From assembly GCA_964397565.1 (NCBI GenBank), contig CAYNJC010000029.1, positions 1-57,785 of the forward strand: 57,785 bases of DNA, given 5' to 3'. Of this stretch, positions 41,335-49,473 are shown piece after piece. Position numbers and translations under genes: made by a program. This DNA is from JAPLST01 sp964397565. GTDB taxonomy: Bacteria; Auribacterota; UBA3054; JAPLST01. Position 1 is the stretch's first letter; every line of letters starts with the position of its first letter. The notes below the pieces were generated by a model that saw only the letters and a program-made list of their open reading frames with translations, did no database searches and was not told the origin of the DNA.

Positions 41335-41712
41335 ATGAGACGAATGACCGGATGGATGACCGTGCTGGCGCTGGCAGCGCAGCAGACGTATGCCATGGGC
41401 GTGCCGCAGGGTGGCGGCCAGGGCAGCAGCCCGTACACGATGATCTTCATGGTGGGCGGCCTGTTGGTGGTCATGTACTTTTTCATGATTCGGCCCGAGC
41501 AGCGTCGCCGCAAAGAGAAAGAGGATTTGCTCAAGCGCGTCGCGCCGGGCGATAAGATTGTCACGAGCGGCGGCCTCTACGGCGTCGTGCGTCAAGTGAA
41601 AGAAACGACCGTCCGACTGCAGATTGACGATCAATGCCGGATCGAGCTGGCCAAAGCCGCCATCGCCGATGTCGTTGAACGCAGCGGCGAGCAAGCCGTC
41701 GAGGCGAAATGA
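41335..41712 (+). CDS. yajC: Preprotein translocase subunit YajC
   Basis: YajC is a small accessory subunit of the SecDF-YajC complex. The 125-aa product has one membrane helix (about residues 33-54) followed by the family signature F-M-I-R-P-E-Q-R-R-R-K-E-K and the domain with PGDKIVTSGGLYG. AGGAG lies 6 nt upstream. secDF follows after 125 nt. Confidence 0.95.
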   Translation: MRRMTGWMTVLALAAQQTYAMGVPQGGGQGSSPYTMIFMVGGLLVVMYFFMIRPEQRRRKEKEDLLKRVAPGDKIVTSGGLYGVVRQVKETTVRLQIDDQCRIELAKAAIADVVERSGEQAVEAK

Positions 41713-41753
41713 TGCTCCGCGTCGACGCACTGAACCCTGAATTTTTTATATTT

Positions 41754-41788
41754 AATATTGAATATTGAATGTTGAATGTTGAACCCTG
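41754..41788. repeat. Heptamer repeat AATATTG/AATGTTG, five copies
   Basis: Five 7-bp units (two AATATTG, two AATGTTG, one AACCCTG) lie between yajC and secDF. Confidence 0.92.
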
Positions 41789-41837
41789 AAATGCATACCA
41801 CTAACCATCAGGCGCGGCATCCCCGCGTGCATTGCTC

Positions 41838-44669
41838 ATGAGCCGTGAACTTCGTATAAAAGGCAGTGTGATTCTGCTGGGTCTCCTGTTTTGCCTCTAT
41901 TGCATCTATCCGACGATCCGCTGGTCGTGCTACTCCGAAAAGGAAAAGATCGAGAAGATCGGCGACCCGCAGAGCAACACGCTCGGCGCGTGGAAGGAGG
42001 AGCAGGCAAGCATTCCGGATGACGACCTGCTCAAACAATTTCAATTCAACGTCAAGAAATGGTGGGAAGGCGATCGCGACCGGGCCCTGAACCTCGGCCT
42101 TGATTTGCAGGGCGGCTTGTATGTCATCCTGCAAGTGGACGAGAACGACGCGGTGCGGGTCCAGCGCCAGAACGCGCGCGAGCTTCTGAAAGACGCGTTG
42201 GCCGAAAAAGATGTCGCGTTCGTCCGCATCGCCGACGTGACCAACACGGTCATCGAGCTGGTCTTCACCAACACGGCCGTAGCCCAGCAGGCGCTGACGG
42301 TGATCAAGGCCAGCACGGATTTTCAGGATCGCTTGAATCTGCCGGGCGACGCGGTCGGGCCGAGCTTCCGTGCCTCGCTCAAAGCGAGTTACATCGCCAA
42401 TAATCGCCACAAAGTGCTGGAGCAGGCCCGGCGCGTGGTCGAGAACCGGATCAACGAGCTGGGCTTGACCGAGCCCAGCATCCAAGTCATGCAAGACCCG
42501 CCGCGGGTCGTGGTGCAGTTGCCGGGTGAAAAGGATCCGGGCCGGGTGCTGCGTCTGTTGAAGCAGACCGCCAAGCTCGAATTCCGTCTGACCGCACCGG
42601 AGAAACGCACGGCGGACTTATTGAACCGCCTTGACCGCGTGCGCAAGTTCAAGGACAAGTTGCTGGTGGAGTCCGGCAGCACCGACGCCGGCGTGCCCTA
42701 CACGTCGTATAAGATCAGCGACGCCGACACCGAATTTTTCCGCAATCTGTTGAATGATCCGCAGATCAAGAGCCGGGTCCCGCCGGACTATGAATTGATG
42801 CTGGGGCGGCCGGTGCCGGACCCGCAGCGCGGTGGGGTCTATCGTGAGTTTGCGCTGGTCAATCGGGATATCGCGATTGACGGCATGTCGCTCAAGGATG
42901 CGCGCGTCAGCCTGCGCAATGCCAGCACCCGGGAAGTGGCCTTGAGTTTGGACAGCAGCGGCACAGCCCGCCTGCGCAAGACCTCGCGCCTGACCTCGCA
43001 GGCCTACAAGCAGAACAACGCGGTGGCACGCTTGGCGATCGTGCTCGATGAAGTGATCTATTCGGCTCCGTTGCTGCTCGAATCGATTCCGAGCGGCAAC
43101 GCCGTGATCCACGGCAGTTTCACTGATCGCGAGGCGGCCGATCTGGCGCTGGTGCTGCGCAGCGGCGCCTTGCCCGCCAAGTTGGACATTGTTCAGAACC
43201 AAATTGTCGGCGCTAGTTTGGGCGCCGATTCGATCCGCAAGGGCTTGATCTCCGGGCTGGTCGGCATGCTGGTCGTGATGGCCTTCATGGTCGTCTATTA
43301 TTTGTTGGCCGGCTTGATCGCCAATCTGACCCTGATGCTGAACATCATCATTTTGTTGGCCGTGCTGGCTTTCTTCCGCGCGACGCTGACGCTGCCGGGC
43401 ATCGCCGGTATCATCCTGGGCATCGGTATGGCGGTTGATTCGAACGTCTTGATCTTCGAGCGCATTCGCGAGGAACAGGCCGCCGGCAAGGACCTGCACC
43501 GCGCCGTCAAGGACGGCTTCGCACGCGCCTGGGTCACTATTTTTGACTCGAATTTGACCACCATTTTCACTGCCTTGATTCTGTACTTCCTTGGCACCGG
43601 GCCGATCCGCGGCTTCGGCTTGACTTTGATCATCAGCTTGGTCGCCAACTTGCTGACGGCCGTCTTCGTCTGCCGCTATGTCTTCGAGCTGCTGGCCACG
43701 CGCGAGTCGTTCACGCGCTTGCGCATGTCCCAGTTCTTTGGTGCGACCCACATTGATTTTCTGGGCAAGCGCCATATCTGCGCGCTGGCCTCGATTGTCA
43801 TTATCGTGACCGGCATGCTCGTGATGGGCATCCGCTGGGTCAACCAAGACAAGGCCATGGCGGCAGGCAAAACGCAGCTGAGCACGTCCCTGCTGCAAAC
43901 CCCGATCCGGGGCGTCGAACTGACCGGCGGCGACATGGTGCGGCTTGACTTCACCGCCCCGGTGCAGGTCGGCCCGGTGCGCGATGCGCTGGCGCAAATC
44001 GGCCTCGCCGACAGCACCATTCAAACCGTCGGCGACGGCAAACAAGTGCTCATTCGCAGCCCATTCAATACCAGCGGCAAGGTGATTGAAACCTTGCGCA
44101 GCACCTTCACCAGCGACCCGTTTGTCGTCGGCGAACAGCAGCAGATCGGCCCGGCCATCGGCGAAGACCTGGTGCGCAAGGCGACCTACGCCATGATCCT
44201 CTCGCTGATTGTCATGGTGATCTACTTGTGGTACCGCTTCGAGTGGGAGTATGGCATCGGCGCGATGGTGGCCTTGGCCCACGACGTGCTGGTGACCCTG
44301 GCCTTCTTCGCCTTCAGCGGGCGGCAGATCTCGTTGATCGTGATTGCAGCGCTGCTGACGATCATCGGCTTTTCGGTCAACGACACCATCGTCATTTTCG
44401 ATCGCGTCCGCGAGGATGTACGCCTGAACAAGGGCATGACCTTGAAGGACATCATGAACTTGGCCAACAACCAATGCTTGTCGCGCACGATTCTGACTTC
44501 GGGCACGGTCCTGTTTGTCGTCCTGTCGCAATACCTGTTTGGTGGCGTCGTGATCAACGACTTTGCCTTCGCGCTGCTGGTGGGCTGCATCGCCGGCACG
44601 TATTCGACCGTGTTTATTGCCGGCCCGGTGGTGTTGTTCTTTAACAAGTTGTTCAAGCGGCGCGCCTAA
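41838..44669 (+). CDS. secDF: Fused protein export protein SecDF
   Basis: The 943-aa product joins SecD and SecF, which use the ion gradient to pull proteins through SecYEG. The SecD half has the NLGLDLQGG motif near residue 90, a large periplasmic domain and six helices ending about 620. The SecF half starts about 640 with the equivalent VELTGGDMVRLDF motif near 695 and again six helices. Each half has the D-S-N-V or N-D-T-I-V-I-F-D-R membrane signature. ATG 41838 lacks a clear ribosome site; TTG 41832 is in frame. Confidence 0.95.
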   Translation: MSRELRIKGSVILLGLLFCLYCIYPTIRWSCYSEKEKIEKIGDPQSNTLGAWKEEQASIPDDDLLKQFQFNVKKWWEGDRDRALNLGLDLQGGLYVILQVDENDAVRVQRQNARELLKDALAEKDVAFVRIADVTNTVIELVFTNTAVAQQALTVIKASTDFQDRLNLPGDAVGPSFRASLKASYIANNRHKVLEQARRVVENRINELGLTEPSIQVMQDPPRVVVQLPGEKDPGRVLRLLKQTAKLEFRLTAPEKRTADLLNRLDRVRKFKDKLLVESGSTDAGVPYTSYKISDADTEFFRNLLNDPQIKSRVPPDYELMLGRPVPDPQRGGVYREFALVNRDIAIDGMSLKDARVSLRNASTREVALSLDSSGTARLRKTSRLTSQAYKQNNAVARLAIVLDEVIYSAPLLLESIPSGNAVIHGSFTDREAADLALVLRSGALPAKLDIVQNQIVGASLGADSIRKGLISGLVGMLVVMAFMVVYYLLAGLIANLTLMLNIIILLAVLAFFRATLTLPGIAGIILGIGMAVDSNVLIFERIREEQAAGKDLHRAVKDGFARAWVTIFDSNLTTIFTALILYFLGTGPIRGFGLTLIISLVANLLTAVFVCRYVFELLATRESFTRLRMSQFFGATHIDFLGKRHICALASIVIIVTGMLVMGIRWVNQDKAMAAGKTQLSTSLLQTPIRGVELTGGDMVRLDFTAPVQVGPVRDALAQIGLADSTIQTVGDGKQVLIRSPFNTSGKVIETLRSTFTSDPFVVGEQQQIGPAIGEDLVRKATYAMILSLIVMVIYLWYRFEWEYGIGAMVALAHDVLVTLAFFAFSGRQISLIVIAALLTIIGFSVNDTIVIFDRVREDVRLNKGMTLKDIMNLANNQCLSRTILTSGTVLFVVLSQYLFGGVVINDFAFALLVGCIAGTYSTVFIAGPVVLFFNKLFKRRA

Positions 44670-44692
44670 ACCGCGGCGCGGAGAACCACCCC

Positions 44693-45700
44693 ATGACACG
44701 CTATCTGGTCACCGGCGGGGCCGGCTTTATTGGCGCGAATTTTGTGCGCTATCTGCTGCGCACCTACCCGGACTGCCAGGTCGTCAATCTTGACAAGTTG
44801 ACGTATTGCGGCAACCTCGACAATCTTAAAGATTTGGCCAACGATCCGCGCTACCGCTTTGTGCACGGCGATATCGCCGACCCGGCCGTCGTCGCCACCA
44901 TCTTTGCGGAAGGTATTGATGTCGTTGTCAACTTCGCGGCCGAGACGCATGTCGACCGCTCGATCGGCAACCCGGCCGATTTCATTACGACCAACGTCTA
45001 CGGCGCGTATGTCCTGCTCGAAGCCGCCAAGGTCAAGCCAGTCAAGAAATTCATCCAGATTTCAACCGATGAAGTGTACGGCTCGATCGCGCCCGGCTGT
45101 TCCTCGGTCGAAACCGATGAGCTGCTGCCGCGCAATCCCTATTCGGCCAGCAAAGTCGGGGCCGATCGCCTGGCCTACAGTTATTTTGCCAGTTATGCCA
45201 TGCCGGTCTGCATCACGCGCGCCTCGAACAATTACGGGCCGTATCAGTATCCCGAGAAACTGATTCCGCTCTTTGTCACGAATCTGCTCGACGACCAGCC
45301 CGTGCCAATCTATGGCGACGGCAAGAACATCCGCGATTGGCTGCATGTGGACGATCACTGCCGCGGCATCGACTGCGTCATCCAGCACGGCGTCAATGGC
45401 GAGGTCTACAACATCGGCGGCGGCAACGAGCGTGAGAACATTGTCGTGGTTGACCTGATCCTGGCCCAACTCAAGAAACCGGCAGCGCTGAAAAAATACG
45501 TCAAGGACCGCCTGGGCCACGACCGGCGCTATTCCTTGAGCAGCGCAAAAATTGCACAGATCGGCTGGCAACCGGCGGTGGCGTTCGAGTACGGCATCCG
45601 CGCGACGGTTGACTGGTATGTCCAGAATCGCTGGTGGTGGGAAAAGCTGAAAGACGGGTCGTACAAGGAATATTACCAGAAGCAGTACGGCCAGCGCTGA
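44693..45700 (+). CDS. rfbB: dTDP-glucose 4,6-dehydratase
   Basis: RfbB converts dTDP-glucose to dTDP-4-keto-6-deoxyglucose, a precursor of rhamnose and other deoxysugars. The 335-aa SDR-type protein has GGAGFIG at residues 8-14, the STDEVYG segment, the catalytic Y-S-A-S-K motif and ASNNYGPYQYPEKLIP typical of RfbB. Length is normal. GGAG lies 9 nt upstream and only 23 nt separate it from secDF, so it is probably co-transcribed. No rfbA, rfbC or rfbD is in the window. Confidence 0.93.
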   Translation: MTRYLVTGGAGFIGANFVRYLLRTYPDCQVVNLDKLTYCGNLDNLKDLANDPRYRFVHGDIADPAVVATIFAEGIDVVVNFAAETHVDRSIGNPADFITTNVYGAYVLLEAAKVKPVKKFIQISTDEVYGSIAPGCSSVETDELLPRNPYSASKVGADRLAYSYFASYAMPVCITRASNNYGPYQYPEKLIPLFVTNLLDDQPVPIYGDGKNIRDWLHVDDHCRGIDCVIQHGVNGEVYNIGGGNERENIVVVDLILAQLKKPAALKKYVKDRLGHDRRYSLSSAKIAQIGWQPAVAFEYGIRATVDWYVQNRWWWEKLKDGSYKEYYQKQYGQR

Positions 45701-45715
45701 GTCCTACCGTGCCGG

Positions 45716-45731
45716 GCCGGCTGCCGCCGGC
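45716..45731. terminator. GC-rich hairpin after rfbB
   Basis: GCCGGC, loop TGCC, GCCGGC lies 15 nt after the stop. No T-run follows, so it is a weak terminator candidate. Confidence 0.3.
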
Positions 45732-45801
45732 ACAGCGCCGGGGGTCTCTGCAAGCTCCCCGCGGCGTCTTCGCCGTCCCCGTTCGTCTGTGCCAGATTTC
45801 G

Positions 45802-45830
45802 TTGACTCCCGCCGCGTATTGTGCTACACT
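45802..45830 (+). promoter_or_regulatory. Promoter, TTGACT-17-TACACT
   Basis: The boxes have ideal spacing and start a transcript near 45837, before a small broken ORF and rtcB. Confidence 0.75.
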
Positions 45831-45859
45831 CAAGCAGTAACCACCGGCTGAGGAATCCG

Positions 45860-45978
45860 ATGCAACGGCCGCTTGTGATCGCGCTGGTCGTCTCTTTGCG
45901 CGCACGACGCATGAGCCCGCCGGCACGACGATCACCATCATCGCGAGCGTTTTCGACAAGCGCGACACCATTGTCTAG
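45860..45978 (+). pseudogene. Small frameshifted exported-protein ORF
   Basis: GAGGA with ideal spacing precedes ATG 45860, which opens M-Q-R-P-L-V-I-A-L-V-V, a signal-peptide start. The frame then turns into arginine/serine-rich nonsense. A one-base shift near 45893 restores a protein-like run (H-E-P-A-G-T-T-I-T-I-I-A-S-V-F-D) up to a TAG at 45976-45978; a few sense codons follow that. A decayed small exported protein is the best reading. rtcB follows after 44 nt. Confidence 0.4.
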
Positions 45979-46022
45979 CAGACCTTCATCTATTGAGCCC
46001 GCCGGCCGCCGGCGCCGGCACG

Positions 46023-47444
46023 ATGCAACGCCTTGATCCACAACGCTTGCTGATCGAGCGCACTGGCGCGATGCGCCAATCCGCCCTCGTCTTTGCCGGT
46101 GAGAACACGCGTGTCGAACCCGAGGCCCTACGCCAATTGCAGAACGCCGCCTGCCTCGACCCCGACGCCATCGTTCTGGCCACCCCCGATATTCACGTCG
46201 GCTTCGGCGTGCCGATCGGCTGCATCTTCGCCACCCCCAATCTAATTTCACCCTGCGCGGTTGGCTATGACATCAACTGCGGCATGCGCCTGATGACCAC
46301 GCCGCTGACCCGCGCGCAGTTCGATGCACCGACCGTCGCGCGCGCCATCGCCCGGCGCATCCCGCTCGGCGAGGGCAAGCGCAATATCGCCGTGACGTCC
46401 GCGCAGCTCGAGGCGGTGCTGCAGTGCGGCCTTGCGGCTGTGCCCGCGTTGGCCGAAGCGCATGCTGCCGTGGCCGCCGCATTTGCGCCGGATGAATTCG
46501 CGTATGACTGCGCGCGCGTCGAAGACAACGGCAGTCTGCCGGGTGACCCCGCGGCTGTCAGCGCACGCGCCAAAGAACGCGGCAGCAGCCAACTGGCCTC
46601 GCTCGGTGGCGGCAACCATTTCATTGAGCTGCAATACGTGGAGACCGTGTTCGACCGCGCCACCGCTCACGCCTTTGGCTTGGTTGAGAATCAAATCATC
46701 ATTATGATTCATTCCGGCTCACGCGGCCTCGGCCATCAGGTCGCCGATGAACAGATGCGCGCCGCGCGCGCATGGGACGAGCGCCACGGCCATGCGTTGC
46801 CGGATCGCGAACTGGCTTACTTCAACCTGCGCACCCGCGAGGGCGAGGCCTATCGCGCGGCCATGAACGCCGCCGCCAATTTTGCGTTTGTCAATCGCTA
46901 CCTGATGGCGTTGCTGGTGCGTGCGGTCGTGCGCGAACACTATGGCGCGGACACGCCACTGCCCGCGCTCTATGACGTGCCGCACAACATTGCCAAGTTC
47001 GAAACACATGGCGGCGTCGCGTATTGCGTCCACCGCAAAGGCGCGACGCGCGCGTTCGCGGCCGAACAGATGGCCGGCACGCCGTTCGCCGCGACCGGCC
47101 AACCCGTGCTGATTCCCGGCTCGATGGGTACGGCCAGTTACGTGCTGGCGGGCGTTGCGACCGGGGCTGCATCGCTCTTTTCGGTCAATCACGGCGCCGG
47201 CCGCACGATGAGTCGCAGCGCGGCGCGCGGCAATGCCGGTCGTGGCCGTCCGGCGGCGATAAGCGACGCGGAATTCCGTCACTCGATGGAAGGCGTCAGT
47301 TTGATTTGCGAAGATCGCGCGGCGATCAAGGAGGAAGCGCCGGCGGCCTACAAGAACATTGATGAGATTATTCAGGTCGTGGCACAAGCCGGCTTGGCAA
47401 ATGTCGTTGCGCGCCTGCGCCCGCTGGCGGTTCTGAAAGGGTAA
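46023..47444 (+). CDS. rtcB: RNA-splicing ligase RtcB
   Basis: RtcB joins RNA 2',3'-cyclic phosphate or 3'-phosphate ends to 5'-OH ends using GTP and Mn2+. The 473-aa product has GYDINCGMRL with the metal Cys, GGGNHFIE, HSGSRGLGHQ, and NHGAGRTMSR with the guanylylated His. Length is typical. ATG 46023 is used; an in-frame TTG at 45993 is upstream. No ribosome site is evident. No archease or RtcA gene is adjacent. Confidence 0.94.
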   Translation: MQRLDPQRLLIERTGAMRQSALVFAGENTRVEPEALRQLQNAACLDPDAIVLATPDIHVGFGVPIGCIFATPNLISPCAVGYDINCGMRLMTTPLTRAQFDAPTVARAIARRIPLGEGKRNIAVTSAQLEAVLQCGLAAVPALAEAHAAVAAAFAPDEFAYDCARVEDNGSLPGDPAAVSARAKERGSSQLASLGGGNHFIELQYVETVFDRATAHAFGLVENQIIIMIHSGSRGLGHQVADEQMRAARAWDERHGHALPDRELAYFNLRTREGEAYRAAMNAAANFAFVNRYLMALLVRAVVREHYGADTPLPALYDVPHNIAKFETHGGVAYCVHRKGATRAFAAEQMAGTPFAATGQPVLIPGSMGTASYVLAGVATGAASLFSVNHGAGRTMSRSAARGNAGRGRPAAISDAEFRHSMEGVSLICEDRAAIKEEAPAAYKNIDEIIQVVAQAGLANVVARLRPLAVLKG

Positions 47445-47567
47445 AGAGCAGACAATGGGCGATTTTGCCTGCAGAGCGAGATCCACCATCAGCGTGCGAT
47501 AACTGCGCAACGCCGGCGCAGCACGGTTTTCAGCGCGCGTCGCCGGAATTGGGGTGAACAACAAAGT

Positions 47568-47597
47568 GGACAGCCGCGCCGCGAATAGTGTACAATG
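47568..47597 (+). promoter_or_regulatory. Promoter, TGGACA-18-TACAAT
   Basis: It would start transcription near 47604, about 50 nt before the glycosyltransferase ATG. Confidence 0.55.
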
Positions 47598-47616
47598 CAC
47601 ACGCGTTTCAGAAGCC

Positions 47617-47634
47617 ATTGGGCGGTCCCAATGA
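47617..47634 (+). promoter_or_regulatory. Perfect 7-bp leader hairpin
   Basis: CATTGGG and CCCAATG enclose CGGT in the predicted leader of the glycosyltransferase gene, 18 nt before its ATG. Confidence 0.5.
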
Positions 47635-47652
47635 ACATGGGCCGCATAGCAC

Positions 47653-48870
47653 ATGAGCACGACATCAAGGGAACAGCACGCGCCAGTGACCATTCTGGTC
47701 TGCCATAATCATTATCAAATCCGCGCCGGCGAGGACCAGGTTTTCGCCGCCGAGGTCGCGCTTCTGCGCGCGCACGGCCAGCGGGTCATCACCTACACGC
47801 GCGACAATGCCGAGATTGCGCAGATGCCCTTCTGGCAGCGGCTCTGGTCCTTCTTTGCCGCGTTCCACAATCCGCGCACCACGCGCGACCTGCGCGCGCT
47901 GATCGTGCGCGAAAAACCCACCGTCGCACATGTCCATAATGTCTTCCCGTTGATTTCACCCGCGCTGTACTGGACGCTGCGCCGCGCCGGCGTGCCCATT
48001 GTGCAGACCATTCACAATTTTCGTTTTGTCTGCATCGATGGCCTGCTGTTTCGCGACGGCAACGTCTGTCATGATTGCCTCGAAGGCCGGCGCTGGGCCT
48101 GCGTGCGCCAGAAATGTTATCGCGACAGCCGCCTGTATTCGCTCTGGTACGCTTTGATCATCTGGTGGCACCAATGGCGCGGCACGTTCACGCGCACGAT
48201 TGACCGCTACATCACACTGAATTCGTTCACCAAGAAAATCCTTGTGGACGCCGGCTTCGACGCTGCACGCATGATGGTCAAGCCCAATGCCGCGACGGTT
48301 ACACCTGGTGGCGCCGCGCCGCCGACAAGTGCGCCACATGCGTTGTTCATCGGCCGGCTCTCGCAAGAAAAAGGCATCATGACGTTGCTGACCGCCGCCG
48401 TGCGCGTGCCTGAATTGCCACTGCATGTCATTGGTGATGGGCCATTAGCCGCGCCGGCTCGTGCGTTTGTCGCGCAGGCCGGCGCAACGCACATCACATT
48501 TCATGGCTACTGTTCGCATGAACAAATCGCCGCCGCGTTAGCGCAGGCCTTGGTGCTTGTGTTCCCGTCTGAATGTTATGAGAACTGCCCGATGACGGTG
48601 ATCAACGCGCTGACGCTGGGCACGCCTGTTGTGGCAGCGCGCACGGGCGGTGTGCCCGATTTTGTGCCGGAGGATCGTGCCGGCTGGTTGTTTCCGCCGG
48701 GCGCGGTGGATGCGCTGGCCGCGCGCCTGGCGTGGGTCGCCACGCACGCCGACGACGTGCGCGCGTTACGGCCGCAAGCCCAAGCTTGGGCCGCAAGTCA
48801 ATTTGCCCCGCAGCAGAATTGCGAGCAACTGCTGCACTTATATCAGTCGCTGGAACGGCGTAAACACTGA
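47653..48870 (+). CDS. Family 4 glycosyltransferase
   Basis: The 405-aa product is a GT-B glycosyltransferase of the GT4 group. The N-terminal domain starts with an acceptor-side segment (NHYQIRAGEDQVF), followed by VHNVFPLISPALY and a Cys-rich loop (C-H-D-C and C-V-R-Q-K-C) found in a subgroup of GT4 enzymes. The C-terminal domain has GRLSQEKG near residue 235 and the E-x7-E region in FPSECYENCPMTVINA. It probably works on capsule or O-antigen sugars. The donor is unknown. It is isolated from other glycan genes. Confidence 0.9.
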   Translation: MSTTSREQHAPVTILVCHNHYQIRAGEDQVFAAEVALLRAHGQRVITYTRDNAEIAQMPFWQRLWSFFAAFHNPRTTRDLRALIVREKPTVAHVHNVFPLISPALYWTLRRAGVPIVQTIHNFRFVCIDGLLFRDGNVCHDCLEGRRWACVRQKCYRDSRLYSLWYALIIWWHQWRGTFTRTIDRYITLNSFTKKILVDAGFDAARMMVKPNAATVTPGGAAPPTSAPHALFIGRLSQEKGIMTLLTAAVRVPELPLHVIGDGPLAAPARAFVAQAGATHITFHGYCSHEQIAAALAQALVLVFPSECYENCPMTVINALTLGTPVVAARTGGVPDFVPEDRAGWLFPPGAVDALAARLAWVATHADDVRALRPQAQAWAASQFAPQQNCEQLLHLYQSLERRKH

Positions 48871-48955
48871 GTAACATGGATTGTTTCATTGGTTTCACTT
48901 CTGGCATCTGATTAGTGAGATGCGTCCCCAATGCAATTTGGTCAGTCGCTTGCAT

Positions 48956-48984
48956 TTGACATTCCATGACGATTGTGGTATAGT
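48956..48984 (+). promoter_or_regulatory. Consensus promoter, TTGACA-17-TATAGT
   Basis: Perfect -35, near-perfect -10 and 17-bp spacer, with no ORF near; transcription would start near 48991. It would drive an RNA or a very long leader. Confidence 0.85.
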
Positions 48985-49131
48985 TTGGCGAGAAACGTGA
49001 AGCAAGGCGGTTTCTAACACCAATGAGTAATCTTTTTGAGCACTTTAGGTGATCGGCAACAAAATGAGTCAAGAAATATTCTGATCTTATTCTCTTCACC
49101 AACCGAAACCCGAACTCTAGTTCTTTTAATC

Positions 49132-49166
49132 AACCTAAAACCTAACACCTGAAACCTAAAACTTAA
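49132..49166. repeat. Heptamer repeat AACCTAA, five copies
   Basis: Five 7-bp units (AACCTAA twice, CACCTGA, AACCTAA, AACTTAA) end 26 nt before the structured RNA. Confidence 0.93.
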
Positions 49167-49192
49167 TACACATAGCCGGTGACACCGGACGG

Positions 49193-49308
49193 CTCGTCTC
49201 AAGAAACTGCGACATTTCTGAACTACGTGAGCTGTGACGGTCGGCACCCCCAACAGGGGTGCGGACTCGCATCACACGTAGTAGCCCGTCGCAGGGCTTT
49301 GAGACGAG
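49193..49308 (+). ncRNA. Unidentified structured RNA with likely pseudoknot
   Basis: A closing stem P1 pairs CTCGTCTCAA (49193-49202) with 49299-49308, ten perfect pairs. Inside, P3 pairs ACTACGTG (49222-49229) with 49275-49282 and carries a long arm topped by GCACCCC, loop CAACA, GGGGTGC (49244-49262). A 5-bp hairpin AGCCC/GGGCT (49283-49298) abuts both P3 and P1 without spare bases, and its whole loop GTCGCA is complementary to TGCGAC at 49208-49213. It does not match tmRNA, SRP RNA, RNase P or a riboswitch I know. A terminator follows and shares bases with P1. Strand is set by the terminator. Confidence 0.7.
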
Positions 49309-49337
49309 GTGCGTAAGTTCGCACCTCGCTTTATTTT
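49305..49337 (+). terminator. Intrinsic terminator of the structured RNA
   Basis: CGAGGTGCG pairs perfectly with CGCACCTCG around the loop TAAGTT, followed by CTTTATTTT. Its first four bases (49305-49308) are also the end of P1, so the two stems compete. Confidence 0.88.
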
Positions 49338-49361
49338 CTGCCGTTCCCGCGAACGACAGAA
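49336..49361. repeat. Dispersed palindrome, family B, copy 4 (variant)
   Basis: TTCTGCCGTTC and GAACGACAGAA pair with one mismatch around four bases, right after the terminator T-run. Confidence 0.65.
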
Positions 49362-49473
49362 TTAATGGACACCTCCAATTAAGAAATGCAAATCGAGTAT
49401 CTGTGTGTCCCAGTGCAAAGAAACTTCTTCATAACATTTCGACTCTGTTTTTCAACAACTTAAAGGTTTTGTC

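Larger units (their letters stand above)
48871..49473. other. Intergenic region of 603 bp with promoter, RNA element and repeats
   Basis: No protein gene is seen. In order it holds a consensus promoter (48956-48984), a short GAAC-TCTA-GTTC stem followed by TTTT (about 49114-49129), heptamers AACCTAA (49132-49166), a 4-bp CCGG hairpin (49176-49188), the structured RNA and its terminator (49193-49337), a family B palindrome (49336-49361) and the AT-rich leader of the next gene. Confidence 0.8.

Noticed and set aside
42618..44699. 693-codon ORF on the - strand opposite secDF
   Set aside because: GC-rich codon phase creates long mirror frames. The + strand encodes unmistakable SecDF, and the translation of this frame is rich in Q, H and R without domains.
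46719..47693. 324-codon - strand ORF reaching into the gap before the glycosyltransferase
   Set aside because: Most of it mirrors rtcB; the protein-like part at 47450-47590 has no start signals and no recognised family.
49193..49337. 6S RNA or tmRNA as identity of the structured RNA
   Set aside because: It is too short and has no large central bubble for 6S, and it lacks a tRNA-like end and tag ORF for tmRNA.
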